DNA of 64,000 nucleotides, taken from Sulfuriferula sp. (GTDB lineage Bacteria > Pseudomonadota > Gammaproteobacteria > Burkholderiales > Sulfuriferulaceae). The stretch is from contig JARLJL010000006.1 of the NCBI GenBank assembly GCA_031291235.1, positions 310,001 through 374,000 of the forward strand. Direction: 5' to 3'. Of the stretch, positions 20,939 through 30,621 are shown one piece after another. Numbering within the stretch: position 1 is the stretch's first letter; each line of letters opens with the position of its first letter. A program made the translations under genes and the position numbers. Below the pieces are notes generated by a model. That model saw only the letters and a list, made by a program, of their open reading frames with translations. It did not search any database and was not told where the DNA came from.

Positions 20939-21493
20939 TCAAAACGACGGCGGGCTGCCCGAGCTCACCAGCGTACAAGGCTCGGTGCCTACATTACGGA
21001 ACCGATGCGGCTGCCGGCTGTTGAAATAATAGGCGTCGCCAGCGCCCAGCACCCGCGTCGATTCGCCCACGGTCACCTCCAGCTGCCCGGACAGCACGAC
21101 GCCGCCCTCCTCGCCCTCGTGGCGCAGCATGATAGGCCCGGTATCAGCGCCGACCTCATAATGCTCAAACAATATCTGTAGCACATGCCCGGCATGAGCC
21201 GAACCGATCTGACGATAGGAAATGCCCTCGCCGCCGCTGATTTCGGTGAGCTCGGCGGCGCGATAAAAGATATTGCTTTGCGCCGGCGGCAACTCGTCGG
21301 AGAAAAACTCGGCCAGCGTCATCGGAATACCCGCAAGGATGCGTTTCAGCGCACTGACGGAAGGGCTGGTATTCCCCGATTCGATCAGCGAAATGGTGGC
21401 ATGCGCAACCCCGGCGCGTTTCGCCAGCGCACGTTGCGACAGTTGATGACGCAGCCTGACCAGCCGCAGGCGAAATCCGACTTCCTGATCCAT
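20939..21493 (-). CDS. XRE family regulator with C-terminal cupin domain (PuuR-like)
   Basis: A 184-residue regulator: N-terminal helix-turn-helix (RLRLVRLRHQLSQRALAKRAGVAHATISLIESG, residues 8-41) and a C-terminal cupin barrel (LRHEGEEGGVVLSGQLEVTVGE ... GDAYYFNSRQPHRFRN). This arrangement is typical of regulators of polyamine, taurine or beta-alanine breakdown. Ribosome site GGGAGG precedes the ATG. It is divergent from the aminotransferase/mmsA pair, which is its most likely target; it could also read through into the gntR-sdh operon, 93 bases downstream. Confidence 0.9.
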   Translation of the reverse strand: MDQEVGFRLRLVRLRHQLSQRALAKRAGVAHATISLIESGNTSPSVSALKRILAGIPMTLAEFFSDELPPAQSNIFYRAAELTEISGGEGISYRQIGSAHAGHVLQILFEHYEVGADTGPIMLRHEGEEGGVVLSGQLEVTVGESTRVLGAGDAYYFNSRQPHRFRNVGTEPCTLVSSGSPPSF

Positions 21494-21645
21494 CCTTACC
21501 TCCCACCGTTAAACCTGTTAAATATACGATAACACTACGATAGCATGACCCAATAAAATCAGTCACTTAATTTCATGCAGATACAGTCTTGACAGCAAGT
21601 AATGAACACCTCGACACTAGCTTCATTATCCATCAAGGAGTTATC

Positions 21646-23079
21646 GTGCCCCGCCTGCCGAATCTCGATCACTACTGGCTGCCGTTTACTGCCAACCGCC
21701 AGTTCAAAAACATGCCGCGCCTGTTCAAGGCAGCGAAGGGCAATTACTACACCACTATCGACGACCGCACGCTGCTCGACGGCACCGCCGGTCTGTGGTG
21801 CGTCGCCGCCGGTCATGGCCGCGAGGAAATCGCCAGCGCCGTAGCGCATCAATTGCGCACGCTGGATTACGCCCCCGCTTTCCAGAACAGTCACCCGCTG
21901 GCGTTCGAAGCGGCAGAACGCCTGGCGCAATTCATGCCGCAAGGGCTCGACCGCATCTTCTTCACCGGCTCCGGCTCCGAGTCTGTCGATACCGCGCTAA
22001 AAATCGCGCTGGCGTATCACCGCGTCACAGGCAATCCATTGCGCAACAAGCTGATCGGGCGCGAACGCGGCTATCACGGCGTCAATTTCGGCGGTCTTGC
22101 AGTAGGCGGCATCGCCGGCAATACCAAATCATTCGGCAACGGCCTGGCGGGCGTCGATCACATACGCCACCCGCTGGATATTGCCCGCAACGCCTTTACC
22201 CGCGGCCTGCCGCAAAGTGGCGGCATCGCGCTCGCCAACGAGTTCGAGCAGCGCATCACCACCCTGCATGACCCGGCCACCATCGCCGCGCTCATCGTCG
22301 AGCCCATGCAAGGCTCGGCAGGCGTGATATTGCCGCCTGTCGGCTACCTCAAGCTGCTGCGCGAGATTTGCGACAAATACGGTATCCTGCTGATTTTCGA
22401 CGAAGTCATCACCGGATTCGGCCGCCTCGGCACCACGTTCGCCTCGGATTATTTCGGCGTCGTACCAGACATCATCACCTGCGCCAAAGCCCTGACCAAC
22501 GGTGCCGTGCCCATGGGCGCAGTCGCCGTCAGGCGTGAAATCCACGACGCTTTCATGAGCAACAGCCCGGCCAATGCCATAGAGCTGCCGCACGGCTATA
22601 CCTACACCGGCCATCCCGTTGCCTGTGCCGCAGCCATTGCCACACTCGACATTTTCACCAACGACAAACTGGTGGAACGCGCCGCCGGCCTCAGCGAGCA
22701 CTTTGAACAGGCCGCGCACAAACTGAAGGGCATCCCTTACGTCAAGGACATTCGCAACATCGGTCTGGTGGCCGGCATAGAGCTGGAGTCGCCTCCGGGC
22801 AGGCCAGGCTCACGCGCATTTGCCACTTACCTCAAGTGCTATGAAATGGGTGTACTGGTGCGCTATACCGGCGACGTCATCGCCATCTCGCCGCCGCTCA
22901 CCATCGAGAAACACGAAATCGACCGCATTTTCAGCTGCATCGCTGAAGCACTCACCGCACTTGCCGCCGAAGGCGAGCAAGGGCTGGAACCGACCCGCTA
23001 CCTCAGGAACGAGCAGCAATGGGCCGCGCATCAACAGGAAATTCATCAACAGCAAGCCACTCTGGAGCAAACAGCATGA
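21646..23079 (+). CDS. Class III omega-amino acid:pyruvate aminotransferase
   Basis: A 477-residue PLP enzyme that moves the terminal amino group of beta-alanine or a similar omega-amine to pyruvate. The PLP-site stretches [25 protein letters not shown] and [15 protein letters not shown] (Schiff-base lysine in CAKAL) are clear, as is [18 protein letters not shown]. The start is taken as GTG at 21646 because AAGGAG lies at ideal spacing and the protein then begins [21 protein letters not shown], as in the family; the frame is open 57 bases further upstream without a ribosome site. It overlaps mmsA by ATGA. Beta-alanine, GABA or taurine are all possible substrates; malonate semialdehyde from beta-alanine fits mmsA best. 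Confidence 0.9.
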   Translation: MPRLPNLDHYWLPFTANRQFKNMPRLFKAAKGNYYTTIDDRTLLDGTAGLWCVAAGHGREEIASAVAHQLRTLDYAPAFQNSHPLAFEAAERLAQFMPQGLDRIFFTGSGSESVDTALKIALAYHRVTGNPLRNKLIGRERGYHGVNFGGLAVGGIAGNTKSFGNGLAGVDHIRHPLDIARNAFTRGLPQSGGIALANEFEQRITTLHDPATIAALIVEPMQGSAGVILPPVGYLKLLREICDKYGILLIFDEVITGFGRLGTTFASDYFGVVPDIITCAKALTNGAVPMGAVAVRREIHDAFMSNSPANAIELPHGYTYTGHPVACAAAIATLDIFTNDKLVERAAGLSEHFEQAAHKLKGIPYVKDIRNIGLVAGIELESPPGRPGSRAFATYLKCYEMGVLVRYTGDVIAISPPLTIEKHEIDRIFSCIAEALTALAAEGEQGLEPTRYLRNEQQWAAHQQEIHQQQATLEQTA

Positions 23080-24590
23080 CCACGCAACAAGCAACACAAC
23101 AGATCGTCGGCCACTATATAGATGGACGCAACGTCGCAGGTAGCGGCGAACGCACGGGCGATATCTACAATCCGGCGACCGGCAAGGTACAAGCGCAAGT
23201 GCGCTACGCCAGTGCAGACGAAGTCCGCCTGGCTATCGCCGCTGCCGAGCAGGCATTCCCGGCATGGTCGGCAACGCCGCCGCTGAAACGCGCTCGCGTC
23301 ATGTTCAAATTCAGGGAACTGCTGGAGCAATACAGCGACGAGCTGGCGCGCGCGATCACGCTGGAACACGGCAAAACCATCAACGATGCCCGCGGCGAAG
23401 TTATCCGCGGCATCGAAGTCGTCGAATTCGCCTGCGGCATCCCGCATTTGCTCAAGGGCGAATTCAGCGATCAGGTCGGCACCGGCATCGACACGCACAG
23501 CATACGCCAGCCGCTGGGTGTGGTTGCGGGCATCACTCCGTTCAACTTCCCGGTCATGGTGCCGCTGTGGATGATCCCGATGGCACTCGCCAGCGGCAAC
23601 ACCTTCGTACTCAAGCCCTCCGAACGCGACCCCGGCGCCAGCCTGATGCTGGCCGATCTATTGGCGCAAGCCGGTCTGCCGGCAGGCGTATTCAACGTGG
23701 TACAGGGCGACAAGGTCGCAGTGGATACGCTGCTGGATGACAAGCGCGTGCAGGCAGTCAGCTTCGTCGGCTCGACGCCGATTGCCGAATACATCTACAC
23801 CACCGGCACCGCACGCGGCAAACGCGTACAGGCACTGGGCGGCGCCAAGAATCATCTGGTGGTGATGCCCGACGCCGATCTCGATCAGGTGGCCGATGCA
23901 TTGATCGGCGCCGGTTTCGGCTCGGCAGGCGAACGCTGCATGGCCATCACCGTCGCCGTTGCAGTAGGCGGCGTCGGCCCGGCACTGGTAGCCAAACTGG
24001 CAGAAAAAACCCGCAGCATACGCATCAATCAGGGGCTGGACGAAGCAGCCGACATGGGCCCGCTGGTCACGCCGCAGCACTATGCCAAGGTCAAAGCCTA
24101 CGTCGATTCCGGCGTTGCCGAAGGCGCCACACTGGTCGTCGACGGCCGCGACTTCAAGCTGAGCGGCCACGAAGACGGGTTCTTCATGGGACCTTGCCTG
24201 TTCGACAACGTCACCACCGACATGAAAATCTATCAGGAAGAAATTTTCGGCCCGGTGCTGTCAGTGATGCACGTCAACGATTTCGAAACCGCGCTGAAAC
24301 TGATCAACGACCATGAGTTCGGCAACGGCGTCGCCATCTTCACCCGCGACGGCGATACTGCGCGCGAATTCGGCCGCCGGGTACAGGTCGGCATGGTCGG
24401 CGTCAACATTCCGCTGCCGGTGCCGATCGCATTCCACAGCTTCGGCGGCTGGAAACGCTCGCTGTTCGGCGACCATCACGTCTACGGCCCGGAAGGCGTG
24501 CGCTTCTATACCCGCCTCAAAACCATGACCACACGCTGGCCTGCCGGTGCCCGGCTGGGTGCCGAATTCGTCATGCCTACCATGAAATAA
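23076..24590 (+). CDS. mmsA: Methylmalonate/malonate-semialdehyde dehydrogenase (CoA-acylating)
   Basis: A 504-residue aldehyde dehydrogenase of the MmsA type, making propionyl- or acetyl-CoA from (methyl)malonate semialdehyde with NAD and CoA. Key parts: [31 protein letters not shown] (NAD site), [12 protein letters not shown], catalytic Cys in [10 protein letters not shown], and the C-terminal [19 protein letters not shown]. The start overlaps the aminotransferase stop (ATGA). The two together would turn beta-alanine into acetyl-CoA. Confidence 0.95.
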   Translation: MTTQQATQQIVGHYIDGRNVAGSGERTGDIYNPATGKVQAQVRYASADEVRLAIAAAEQAFPAWSATPPLKRARVMFKFRELLEQYSDELARAITLEHGKTINDARGEVIRGIEVVEFACGIPHLLKGEFSDQVGTGIDTHSIRQPLGVVAGITPFNFPVMVPLWMIPMALASGNTFVLKPSERDPGASLMLADLLAQAGLPAGVFNVVQGDKVAVDTLLDDKRVQAVSFVGSTPIAEYIYTTGTARGKRVQALGGAKNHLVVMPDADLDQVADALIGAGFGSAGERCMAITVAVAVGGVGPALVAKLAEKTRSIRINQGLDEAADMGPLVTPQHYAKVKAYVDSGVAEGATLVVDGRDFKLSGHEDGFFMGPCLFDNVTTDMKIYQEEIFGPVLSVMHVNDFETALKLINDHEFGNGVAIFTRDGDTAREFGRRVQVGMVGVNIPLPVPIAFHSFGGWKRSLFGDHHVYGPEGVRFYTRLKTMTTRWPAGARLGAEFVMPTMK

Positions 24591-24607
24591 CGCGCACGAG
24601 CCCAGCC

Positions 24608-24630
24608 CCTGCCCGGCACAAGCGGGCAGG
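24608..24630. other. GC-rich hairpin between mmsA and the convergent haem lipoprotein gene
   Basis: CCTGCCCG (24608-24615) pairs with CGGGCAGG (24623-24630) around a 7-base loop. No T-run follows on either strand, so it may be a weak or factor-assisted terminator for the converging genes. Confidence 0.5.
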
Positions 24631-24717
24631 CGGCAGTGGCGACTTGCAGCCCGATTACCGGCAGATGTGTTTTAATCACACTCCCGGTATATCGCGGCTG
24701 TTAATACGTTAACCTGC

Positions 24718-25317
24718 TCACAAAGCGCGTTTCACCACGACTGCGCCGCGCAGATCGCCGACATTGTAACCGGTGGCTTTATCATTGGGATAATCGACCG
24801 CCAAACGTTCCTTGACGCCATCGGGAATATTAGCCGCCGGACCGTGGCAGGTTAAACACATCGGTTGCACGGTAATGGCTTTGGCATAACGCAGATATTT
24901 TCCCGTAGGCTCAGTGACAACTTGCGTAAATTCCATCTTTTCAGCAGATTCGCCTTTGGCCAATCTCGCCGCAAAATCCGTCAATGCGGCTTGCTCCCAC
25001 GCGTCAGGCGTACCCAGAGCAGTATCGCGCACACGCGTCCCGACACGGCCTACCTGCATACCTGTTTTCTGCGATACATCGGCAGCGATTGCCGGCGCCA
25101 CTTGCTTGCAGACACCGACGGCAGCAACCGGGCCATTGGTAGACAACTCCTGCTTCAAGGTCGCACCCAATTGCGTTAACAGGCTTTTCGCTGCATCGCG
25201 ACTTTGCTCAACCATACCGGCATCCGGTGTGATGTGCTTCTCTTCGACTGAGGAACAAGCCAGCAAATTTGCACTGAACAACAAGGCGAGAACCATACCT
25301 GAATAACGTTTACGCAT
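24718..25317 (-). CDS. Haem-binding lipoprotein, Tll0287-like (DUF3365) family
   Basis: A 199-residue lipoprotein. The signal peptide ends in SANLLAC, a good lipobox. The mature protein carries one c-type haem site, CLTCHG, near the C-terminus, and the surrounding pattern (CKQVAP, RVGTRVRDTALGTPDAWE, EPTGKYLRYAKAITVQPMCLTCHG) matches Tll0287-like haem proteins, which often serve as redox or gas sensors or as small periplasmic cytochromes. The start at 25317 has GGAG upstream; an in-frame extension of 20 residues lacks one. It stands alone, so its partner is unknown. Confidence 0.85.
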   Translation of the reverse strand: MRKRYSGMVLALLFSANLLACSSVEEKHITPDAGMVEQSRDAAKSLLTQLGATLKQELSTNGPVAAVGVCKQVAPAIAADVSQKTGMQVGRVGTRVRDTALGTPDAWEQAALTDFAARLAKGESAEKMEFTQVVTEPTGKYLRYAKAITVQPMCLTCHGPAANIPDGVKERLAVDYPNDKATGYNVGDLRGAVVVKRAL

Positions 25318-25504
25318 AATAACTCCAGATAAATTAATAGCTGGAGCAAAATCCATGCTTGAATCGACAAATCGCAAGTAACTGATATTACGTGTAAATT
25401 TTCCTTCCCGCTGACAGCCCCGGTCATTTCTGACAAAAACGTCAGATTTAGCGGCAATATCCCGCCAATTTTGACACTAACAATATCGAAGCAAATGCGG
25501 CAAG

Positions 25505-26233
25505 CTACCTGCCGGCCACCATGTACCAACGCCAGCGTAGCGGAGGATGTACCGCAAACCAGCCGTCGGACTTGGCCGTGGCCGCCAGCAACTCCCGCAA
25601 GCCTTGCGCCGCCTCGTTCCCGATGGCCTGCGCAGCCTGATAATCGGCCCGCAATTCAAATATCCAGTGAAGTATCAGCCAGCCCAGCAGAAACCCTCCC
25701 AAACCGAACCAGTCCGACATATCTGCAGGCGTGTCAGGCAGCATCACCGTCAATACCAACACCGGCAACATCGCCGCCATCCGCTGGGGCCAACGCCCAT
25801 GCACCATGGCACGCGCCAGCACAAAGCGCAGCCCGTTTATCCCCAGCCGCTCCACCATGGCTGATGAAATAAATATCCGGCTTTGCTGAGGCAACAGCCC
25901 TGCCGTAACGATGAATGAAACAGGATACTCGGCCAGAATAACCGGGACCTCGACCACTTGCGCACGCCCTGCGCGCTGACGCAACTCAGTCAGAGCACTG
26001 TCAACCGTTTGACGTAACTGCCCGGCCGTCACTGTCTTTACTATCAGCGCATTGCAAATAGCCGGCCCATACCAGAACCCCGCAACCACCAGCAAAGCCT
26101 GATAAAGGCTGAAGTACAGCAAATAGGTCGCGTTCTTGTCCCAGGAAGCAGGCGACAAAAGGCTAGGGCCATAAAAAGCCAAAGAGCTGATCAGCAGAAA
26201 AAGTAAAGTGCGCCGGGGCGAGGAAGGTATCAT
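25505..26233 (-). CDS. Membrane protein resembling an M48 peptidase with a lost zinc motif
   Basis: A 242-residue protein with two N-terminal membrane helices (about residues 8-28 and 38-62) and two more near residues 165-200. The order of parts, IFISSAMVERLGINGLRFVLARAMVHGRW then a hydrophobic pair then FELRADYQAAQAIG, follows HtpX/Ste24-type (M48) peptidases, where the equivalent stretches are HELxH and ExxADxxAA. Here the HExxH is ARAMVHGRW, so the first zinc histidine and the catalytic Glu are missing. It is probably a non-catalytic relative; the family assignment itself is tentative. The ATG at 26233 is preferred over an in-frame TTG at 26260. Confidence 0.6.
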   Translation of the reverse strand: MIPSSPRRTLLFLLISSLAFYGPSLLSPASWDKNATYLLYFSLYQALLVVAGFWYGPAICNALIVKTVTAGQLRQTVDSALTELRQRAGRAQVVEVPVILAEYPVSFIVTAGLLPQQSRIFISSAMVERLGINGLRFVLARAMVHGRWPQRMAAMLPVLVLTVMLPDTPADMSDWFGLGGFLLGWLILHWIFELRADYQAAQAIGNEAAQGLRELLAATAKSDGWFAVHPPLRWRWYMVAGR

Positions 26234-26579
26234 GATGATATTGTCCCACGAACGCAGCAAGACCAGGCTGTAAATCTATTCAGGAAAATGGGCGGCATTT
26301 TAAAAAGAGATTGCGTTTCACTAACGGCTAAAAACAATGTCTGATCCTGGTTACCTTGGGAACGATTCAGATCGCCTCAAAACCGACCTTGGGCGTCGAA
26401 CTCACCAGCAGCAACCCACTAAGAATCGTCTAATAAGCATAGTTACTGTAGAACATTAGTTCTCTCCGGCAAACCCGGCCTATAACTGAACAGGGCAATT
26501 TTAAATTTTAATGCATCATACAACAGTCACACACTAAAATTTATTGTAGATGTAAAAACATAAATGTAGACTATACAAC
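26234..26579. other. AT-rich intergenic region upstream of chrB
   Basis: 346 bases without a credible gene between the divergent M48-like gene and chrB. AT content rises towards chrB. The last about 40 bases hold the chrB promoter and repeats. Nothing else was recognised. Confidence 0.6.
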
Positions 26580-26580
26580 A
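26544..26580 (+). promoter_or_regulatory. Candidate chrB promoter with direct repeats; possibly leaderless
   Basis: -35-like TTGTAG (26544-26549), 17-base spacer, -10-like TAGACT (26567-26572). Transcription starting 7-8 bases further on would begin at the A of the chrB ATG (26580). The repeat TGTAGA occurs at 26545-26550 and 26565-26570, overlapping both boxes at a 20-base period, with the small inverted repeat ATGT/ACAT between them. ChrB-type proteins regulate their own operon, so this may be its operator. Both promoter boxes match the consensus at only 4 of 6 positions. Confidence 0.5.
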
Positions 26581-27500
26581 TGAATATGCCTGTCCAATGG
26601 TTAACGCTTGTCGCCACGCTGCCTGCACGCAACACGACTGCACGCATGCGCCTTTGGCGTGCGGCCAAGGCGCTGGGTGCTGCAACCTTACGTGACGGCG
26701 TTTATCTGCTGCCATCACTTGAATCCACGGATGAGGCTCTGCTTACACTAGCCGCTGACGTACGTGCCGCAGACGGTAGTGCCGAGGTGTTACACATCGT
26801 CGCAGATGAGGTGCAGGATAAAGCGTTTCGCGCACTATTCAGACGCGTTGACGACTACACCGCATTAATTGAAGCAACACGCAAAACCGGACAGAATGAA
26901 AAATCGCTACGAAAGCTGAGGCGCGAATTCGAAATGCTGTCGGCTATCGACTATTTTCCAGATGAAGCGCATGAACAGGCCCGCCTGGCGCTGACTGATC
27001 TCGCCGCCAGGCTGTCGCCTGGAGAGCCTTCAAGCATATCCAGCCAAATTCACCGTCTTGTAATTACCGATTTTTCGGGACGAACATGGGCGACACGCAA
27101 ACACCTTTGGGTAGACCGCATGGCTTCCGCCTGGCTAATTCATCGCTTTATCGACAACAACGGGAAATTCCTCTGGCTCGATTCCGCTGCTGACTGCCCG
27201 CCAGACGCGTTGGGTTTCGATTTCGACGGTGCAGCTTTCACCCATATTAACGGCCGCGTGACTTTCGAGGTGCTGGCTACAAGTTTCGGGCTGGAAACCG
27301 ATCCCGCCATTACTCGCATCAGCGCCATCGTTCATTGCCTTGACATGGGCGGCGTGCCGGTGGCCGAGGCTCCCGGCATCGAGGCTATACTGGGCGGACT
27401 GCGTGCCGCTGCACCGAACGACGACACATTACTGAAAGATGCTGAGCGGGTCTTCGATAGTCTCTATCAAAACTACCAACAGGTGCCTTGCCATGACTGA
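26580..27500 (+). CDS. chrB: Chromate resistance regulator ChrB
   Basis: A 306-residue ChrB: N-terminal regulator half (WLTLVATLPARNTTARMRLWRAAKALGAATLRDGVYLLP) and C-terminal Chrome_Resist domain (WATRKHLWVDRMASAWLIHRFIDNNGKFLWLD, residues about 163-195, then AIVHCLDMGG). ChrB proteins sense chromate and control chrA. There is no ribosome site before the ATG; see the promoter entry for a possible leaderless mRNA. It overlaps chrA by 8 bases, so the two are coupled. Confidence 0.93.
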   Translation: MNMPVQWLTLVATLPARNTTARMRLWRAAKALGAATLRDGVYLLPSLESTDEALLTLAADVRAADGSAEVLHIVADEVQDKAFRALFRRVDDYTALIEATRKTGQNEKSLRKLRREFEMLSAIDYFPDEAHEQARLALTDLAARLSPGEPSSISSQIHRLVITDFSGRTWATRKHLWVDRMASAWLIHRFIDNNGKFLWLDSAADCPPDALGFDFDGAAFTHINGRVTFEVLATSFGLETDPAITRISAIVHCLDMGGVPVAEAPGIEAILGGLRAAAPNDDTLLKDAERVFDSLYQNYQQVPCHD

Positions 27501-28845
27501 CAGCGCCGCCCCTACTACTCCGCCGTCAAACCCCACATTAGGCGAGGCTTGCAAATATTGGCTTAAACTCGGTTTCATCAGCTTCGGCGGGCCTGCCGGC
27601 CAGATTGCGATGATGCATCAGGAATTGGTTGAGCGCCGGCGCTGGATCTCCGAGCACCGTTACCTGCATGCGCTCAACTTCTGCATGCTGTTGCCTGGGC
27701 CTGAAGCGATCCAGCTCGCCATTTATATTAGTTGGCTGATGCATGGTGTTAGGGGGGCCATCATGGCCGGCGTACTATTCTTCATGCCCGCCTTTGTGCT
27801 GCTATCACTGCTGGCAGGACTCTATTTGGGTTACGGCAATGTGCCGGCGGTGCAGGGTATATTTTATGCTATAAAGCCCGCCGTGGTAACCGTGGTGCTG
27901 TTCGCTGCCTGGCGGATCGGCTCGCGGTCAATAAAAAACGAGGTATTGCTTGGCATTGCCGTATTGGCCTTCATCGGCATCTTTTTCTTTAAAATCGGCT
28001 TCCCCTGGATAGTGCTGGCCGCCAGTATTCTCGGCGCCATCGGCGGCAAACTGATGCCGAATAAATTCAAGGCAGGTAGCAGCCACGGTACCCGCAATAA
28101 GTCTTACGGCCCAGCGCTGATTGACAACGACACACCAACGCCAGCGCACGCAAAGTTCTCCTGGGGGAAACTCACCGTCACGCTTGCAATTTTTGTGGCG
28201 ATTTGGGCGCTAGCCATGCTGGCTCTGCGCGGCCATGGCGAACACGGGAACCTCTACGACATGGGAGGATTCTTTTCCAAGGCGGCTTTCCTGACCATCG
28301 GTGGCGCCTATGCCGTACTCCCTTACGTCTATCAGGGTGCAGTGGAACACTACACATGGCTCAGCGGGCCGCAAATGATGGATGGCCTGGCGCTTGGTGA
28401 AAGCACGCCCGGACCGCTCATCATGATCGTGACCTGGGTAGGTTATCTAGGCGGCGTCGCCAAACACGCTTTCGACAACCCCATCGCTGCCGGCCTCGCT
28501 GGCGCAGCCGTGGCCACGTTCTTTACTTTCCTGCCCTCTTTTCTGTTCATACTGGCTGCTGGGCCGTTGGTGGAATCGACGCGTGGTGAGCTGAAATTCA
28601 CCGCACCACTTACCGCGATCACTGCCGCGGTGGTTGGCGTGATTATCAACCTCGCCACTTTCTTCGCCTGGCATACCTTCTGGCCCAAGTCGACGGAAGC
28701 AGCGCCTTTCGCTGGTTCCTTCGATGCAATTCCGATGGTAATCGCCATCGCATCATTTATCGCACTGTGGAAATACAAGGCCGACATCATGAAAGTGATC
28801 GGCGTATGCGCCATGTTTGGTCTTCTCTACTCCTTCATTGCCTGA
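27493..28845 (+). CDS. chrA: Chromate efflux transporter ChrA
   Basis: A 450-residue, long-chain CHR family transporter with two homologous halves, each beginning with a CHR motif: KLGFISFGGPAGQIAMMHQELVERRRWI in the first and KAAFLTIGGAYAVLPYVYQGAVEHYTWLSGPQMMDGLALGESTPGP in the second. It exports chromate across the inner membrane. Its start is inside the chrB end. The 95 bases after it carry no gene except the ribosome site of the next one. Confidence 0.95.
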   Translation: MTDSAAPTTPPSNPTLGEACKYWLKLGFISFGGPAGQIAMMHQELVERRRWISEHRYLHALNFCMLLPGPEAIQLAIYISWLMHGVRGAIMAGVLFFMPAFVLLSLLAGLYLGYGNVPAVQGIFYAIKPAVVTVVLFAAWRIGSRSIKNEVLLGIAVLAFIGIFFFKIGFPWIVLAASILGAIGGKLMPNKFKAGSSHGTRNKSYGPALIDNDTPTPAHAKFSWGKLTVTLAIFVAIWALAMLALRGHGEHGNLYDMGGFFSKAAFLTIGGAYAVLPYVYQGAVEHYTWLSGPQMMDGLALGESTPGPLIMIVTWVGYLGGVAKHAFDNPIAAGLAGAAVATFFTFLPSFLFILAAGPLVESTRGELKFTAPLTAITAAVVGVIINLATFFAWHTFWPKSTEAAPFAGSFDAIPMVIAIASFIALWKYKADIMKVIGVCAMFGLLYSFIA

Positions 28846-28940
28846 GGTACCCCACCCATGCCCTGCAAACTGGATTCGTTGTCGTGTGACCTCAGCAGCA
28901 TCATTAAACCAAGTCCCCAAGTGCCAAGAGGAAGTGAAAA

Positions 28941-29396
28941 ATGAAATGGATTACCCGCGAACATCCGAAAATTGATCGCATTGCCTGCCCATGGCTGGTG
29001 GCACACTATATCGATGAAAATCCGGAATTCCTTTACGTACCGAGCGGAAATGTCATGGAAGTAGCCGCCAATACCGGCGCGATTCCCTATGATGTACCTG
29101 ACGTAGAACTGGGTCATCATGGCGACCAGTGCAGTTTCGATGCCTTCATCACCAAGTATAAACTCGATGATGCAGCCCTGAACAAGCTGGCAGTGATCGT
29201 GCGTGCAGCGGACTGCGGCGCGCCCCAACTGAGCAAGGAAGCTGCCGGGCTGCTGGCAATCTCGAAGGGGCTATCGCTGAATTTTGCCGACGACCACGAA
29301 ATGCTCAAGCATGGCATGGTGATCTACAACGCGCTTTATGCCTGGTGCAGCGGCACACCGTTGAAGCAGGTCGCACGGCGCGTCGAAATCAAATGA
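28941..29396 (+). CDS. Stand-alone Chrome_Resist domain protein
   Basis: A 151-residue protein equivalent to the C-terminal half of ChrB: WITREHPKIDRIACPWLVAHYIDENPEFLYVP matches the WVDRMASAWLIHRFID... start of that domain, and both share the Asp-Arg-x-Ala-x-x-Trp-Leu pattern. It has no DNA-binding half, so a role in handling chromate or in signalling rather than direct repression is likely. Ribosome site AGAGGAAG is present. It overlaps the MFS gene by ATGA. Confidence 0.85.
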   Translation: MKWITREHPKIDRIACPWLVAHYIDENPEFLYVPSGNVMEVAANTGAIPYDVPDVELGHHGDQCSFDAFITKYKLDDAALNKLAVIVRAADCGAPQLSKEAAGLLAISKGLSLNFADDHEMLKHGMVIYNALYAWCSGTPLKQVARRVEIK

Positions 29397-30595
29397 TTTT
29401 TCCCGCTAATATTGCGCCTGAAGCGCGACTGTTACTCGTTGGTCGTGCGCTACGTGCTTTTGTCGACGGTTATGTCGCGGTGTTGTTGCCGGCCTATTTG
29501 CTAGCGTTGGGATTCGGGACTTGGGAGGTAGGCATACTCAGCACGGCCACCTTGCTGGGATCGGCACTCGCCACGCTGGCGCTGGGCGCCTGGGGCCATC
29601 GATTTCATCATCGCCATCTGTTGCTGGCGGCGGCATTGCTGATGGCTGCGACCGGCCTGATCTTTGCCGGACTGTCGTCTTTCTGGCCACTGCTACTGGT
29701 GGCTTTTGTCGGCACGATGAACCCTAGCTCCGGAGATGTCAGCGTTTTTCTACCCCTGGAACATATGCGTCTGGCAGAAGCGGCGCAGGACGCTGCCCGC
29801 ACTACGCTGTTCGCCCGTTACACGCTGATTGGCGCACTATGTGCGGCGTTCGGAGCACTGGCTGTTGCCGTACCGGACTGGCTAACCAATGCAGGATTTG
29901 ACCGGCTGTACGCGTTGCGGCTCATGTTCGTCTTCTACGGTATGGTAGGGCTGGCGGTCTGGCTGCTATATCTGAGACTCCCCGATCCGCCAGTCCATGC
30001 GCGAGAAACACGACCTGCGCCGCTGGGACCTTCGCGCGGCATCGTCTTCAAATTGGCCGCCTTGTTTTCAGTTGATGCCTTTGCCGGCGGTCTGGTTGTC
30101 AATTCGTTGCTGGCGCTGTGGTTGTTTGAACGCTTCGGACTATCGCTCGCAGCGGCCGGGTCCTTCTTTTTCTGGGCTGGATTGCTTACGGCATTCTCGC
30201 AAATTGCCGCTCCCTGGGTAGCCAAGCGCATCGGTTTGCTCAATACGATGGTATTCACCCATATCCCGGCCAACATCTGCCTGATCCTGGCAGCCATGGC
30301 ACCCAACCTGGAATGGGCATTAACGCTATTGCTCATTCGTAGCGCCTTGTCCCAAATGGACGTACCTACCCGTAGCGCATTTGTCATGGCGGTAGTCACC
30401 CCAGCCGAACGGTCGGCGGCAGCCAGTTTTACAGCAGTGCCGCGCAGTTTGGCTTCAGCGCTTAGCCCAACGCTGAGTGGCGTGCTATTTGCAGCCGGAT
30501 GGTTGTCCGCGCCATTAGTGGCATGTGGCGTGCTGAAAATTGGCTACGACTTGGCAATCTGGCTGGCGTTTCGGCGTGTCAAACCTGAACATTGA
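29393..30595 (+). CDS. MFS transporter of the chromate operon
   Basis: A 400-residue major facilitator with about 12 membrane helices; the loop between helices 2 and 3 reads GAWGHRFHHRHLLL. MFS proteins next to ChrA are recurrent in chromate operons, but their substrate is unsettled. It starts inside the stop of the Chrome_Resist gene, so it belongs to the same transcript. The integron cassette array begins 27 bases after its stop. Confidence 0.85.
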   Translation: MIFPANIAPEARLLLVGRALRAFVDGYVAVLLPAYLLALGFGTWEVGILSTATLLGSALATLALGAWGHRFHHRHLLLAAALLMAATGLIFAGLSSFWPLLLVAFVGTMNPSSGDVSVFLPLEHMRLAEAAQDAARTTLFARYTLIGALCAAFGALAVAVPDWLTNAGFDRLYALRLMFVFYGMVGLAVWLLYLRLPDPPVHARETRPAPLGPSRGIVFKLAALFSVDAFAGGLVVNSLLALWLFERFGLSLAAAGSFFFWAGLLTAFSQIAAPWVAKRIGLLNTMVFTHIPANICLILAAMAPNLEWALTLLLIRSALSQMDVPTRSAFVMAVVTPAERSAAASFTAVPRSLASALSPTLSGVLFAAGWLSAPLVACGVLKIGYDLAIWLAFRRVKPEH

Positions 30596-30621
30596 TAGCA
30601 TTAGGATTTCGGTCATGTGCG

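Noticed and set aside
24700-24716. GTTAATACGTTAAC-like palindrome, similar to a sequence near 54725
   Set aside because: The match between the two places is only about 10 AT-rich bases and can be chance.
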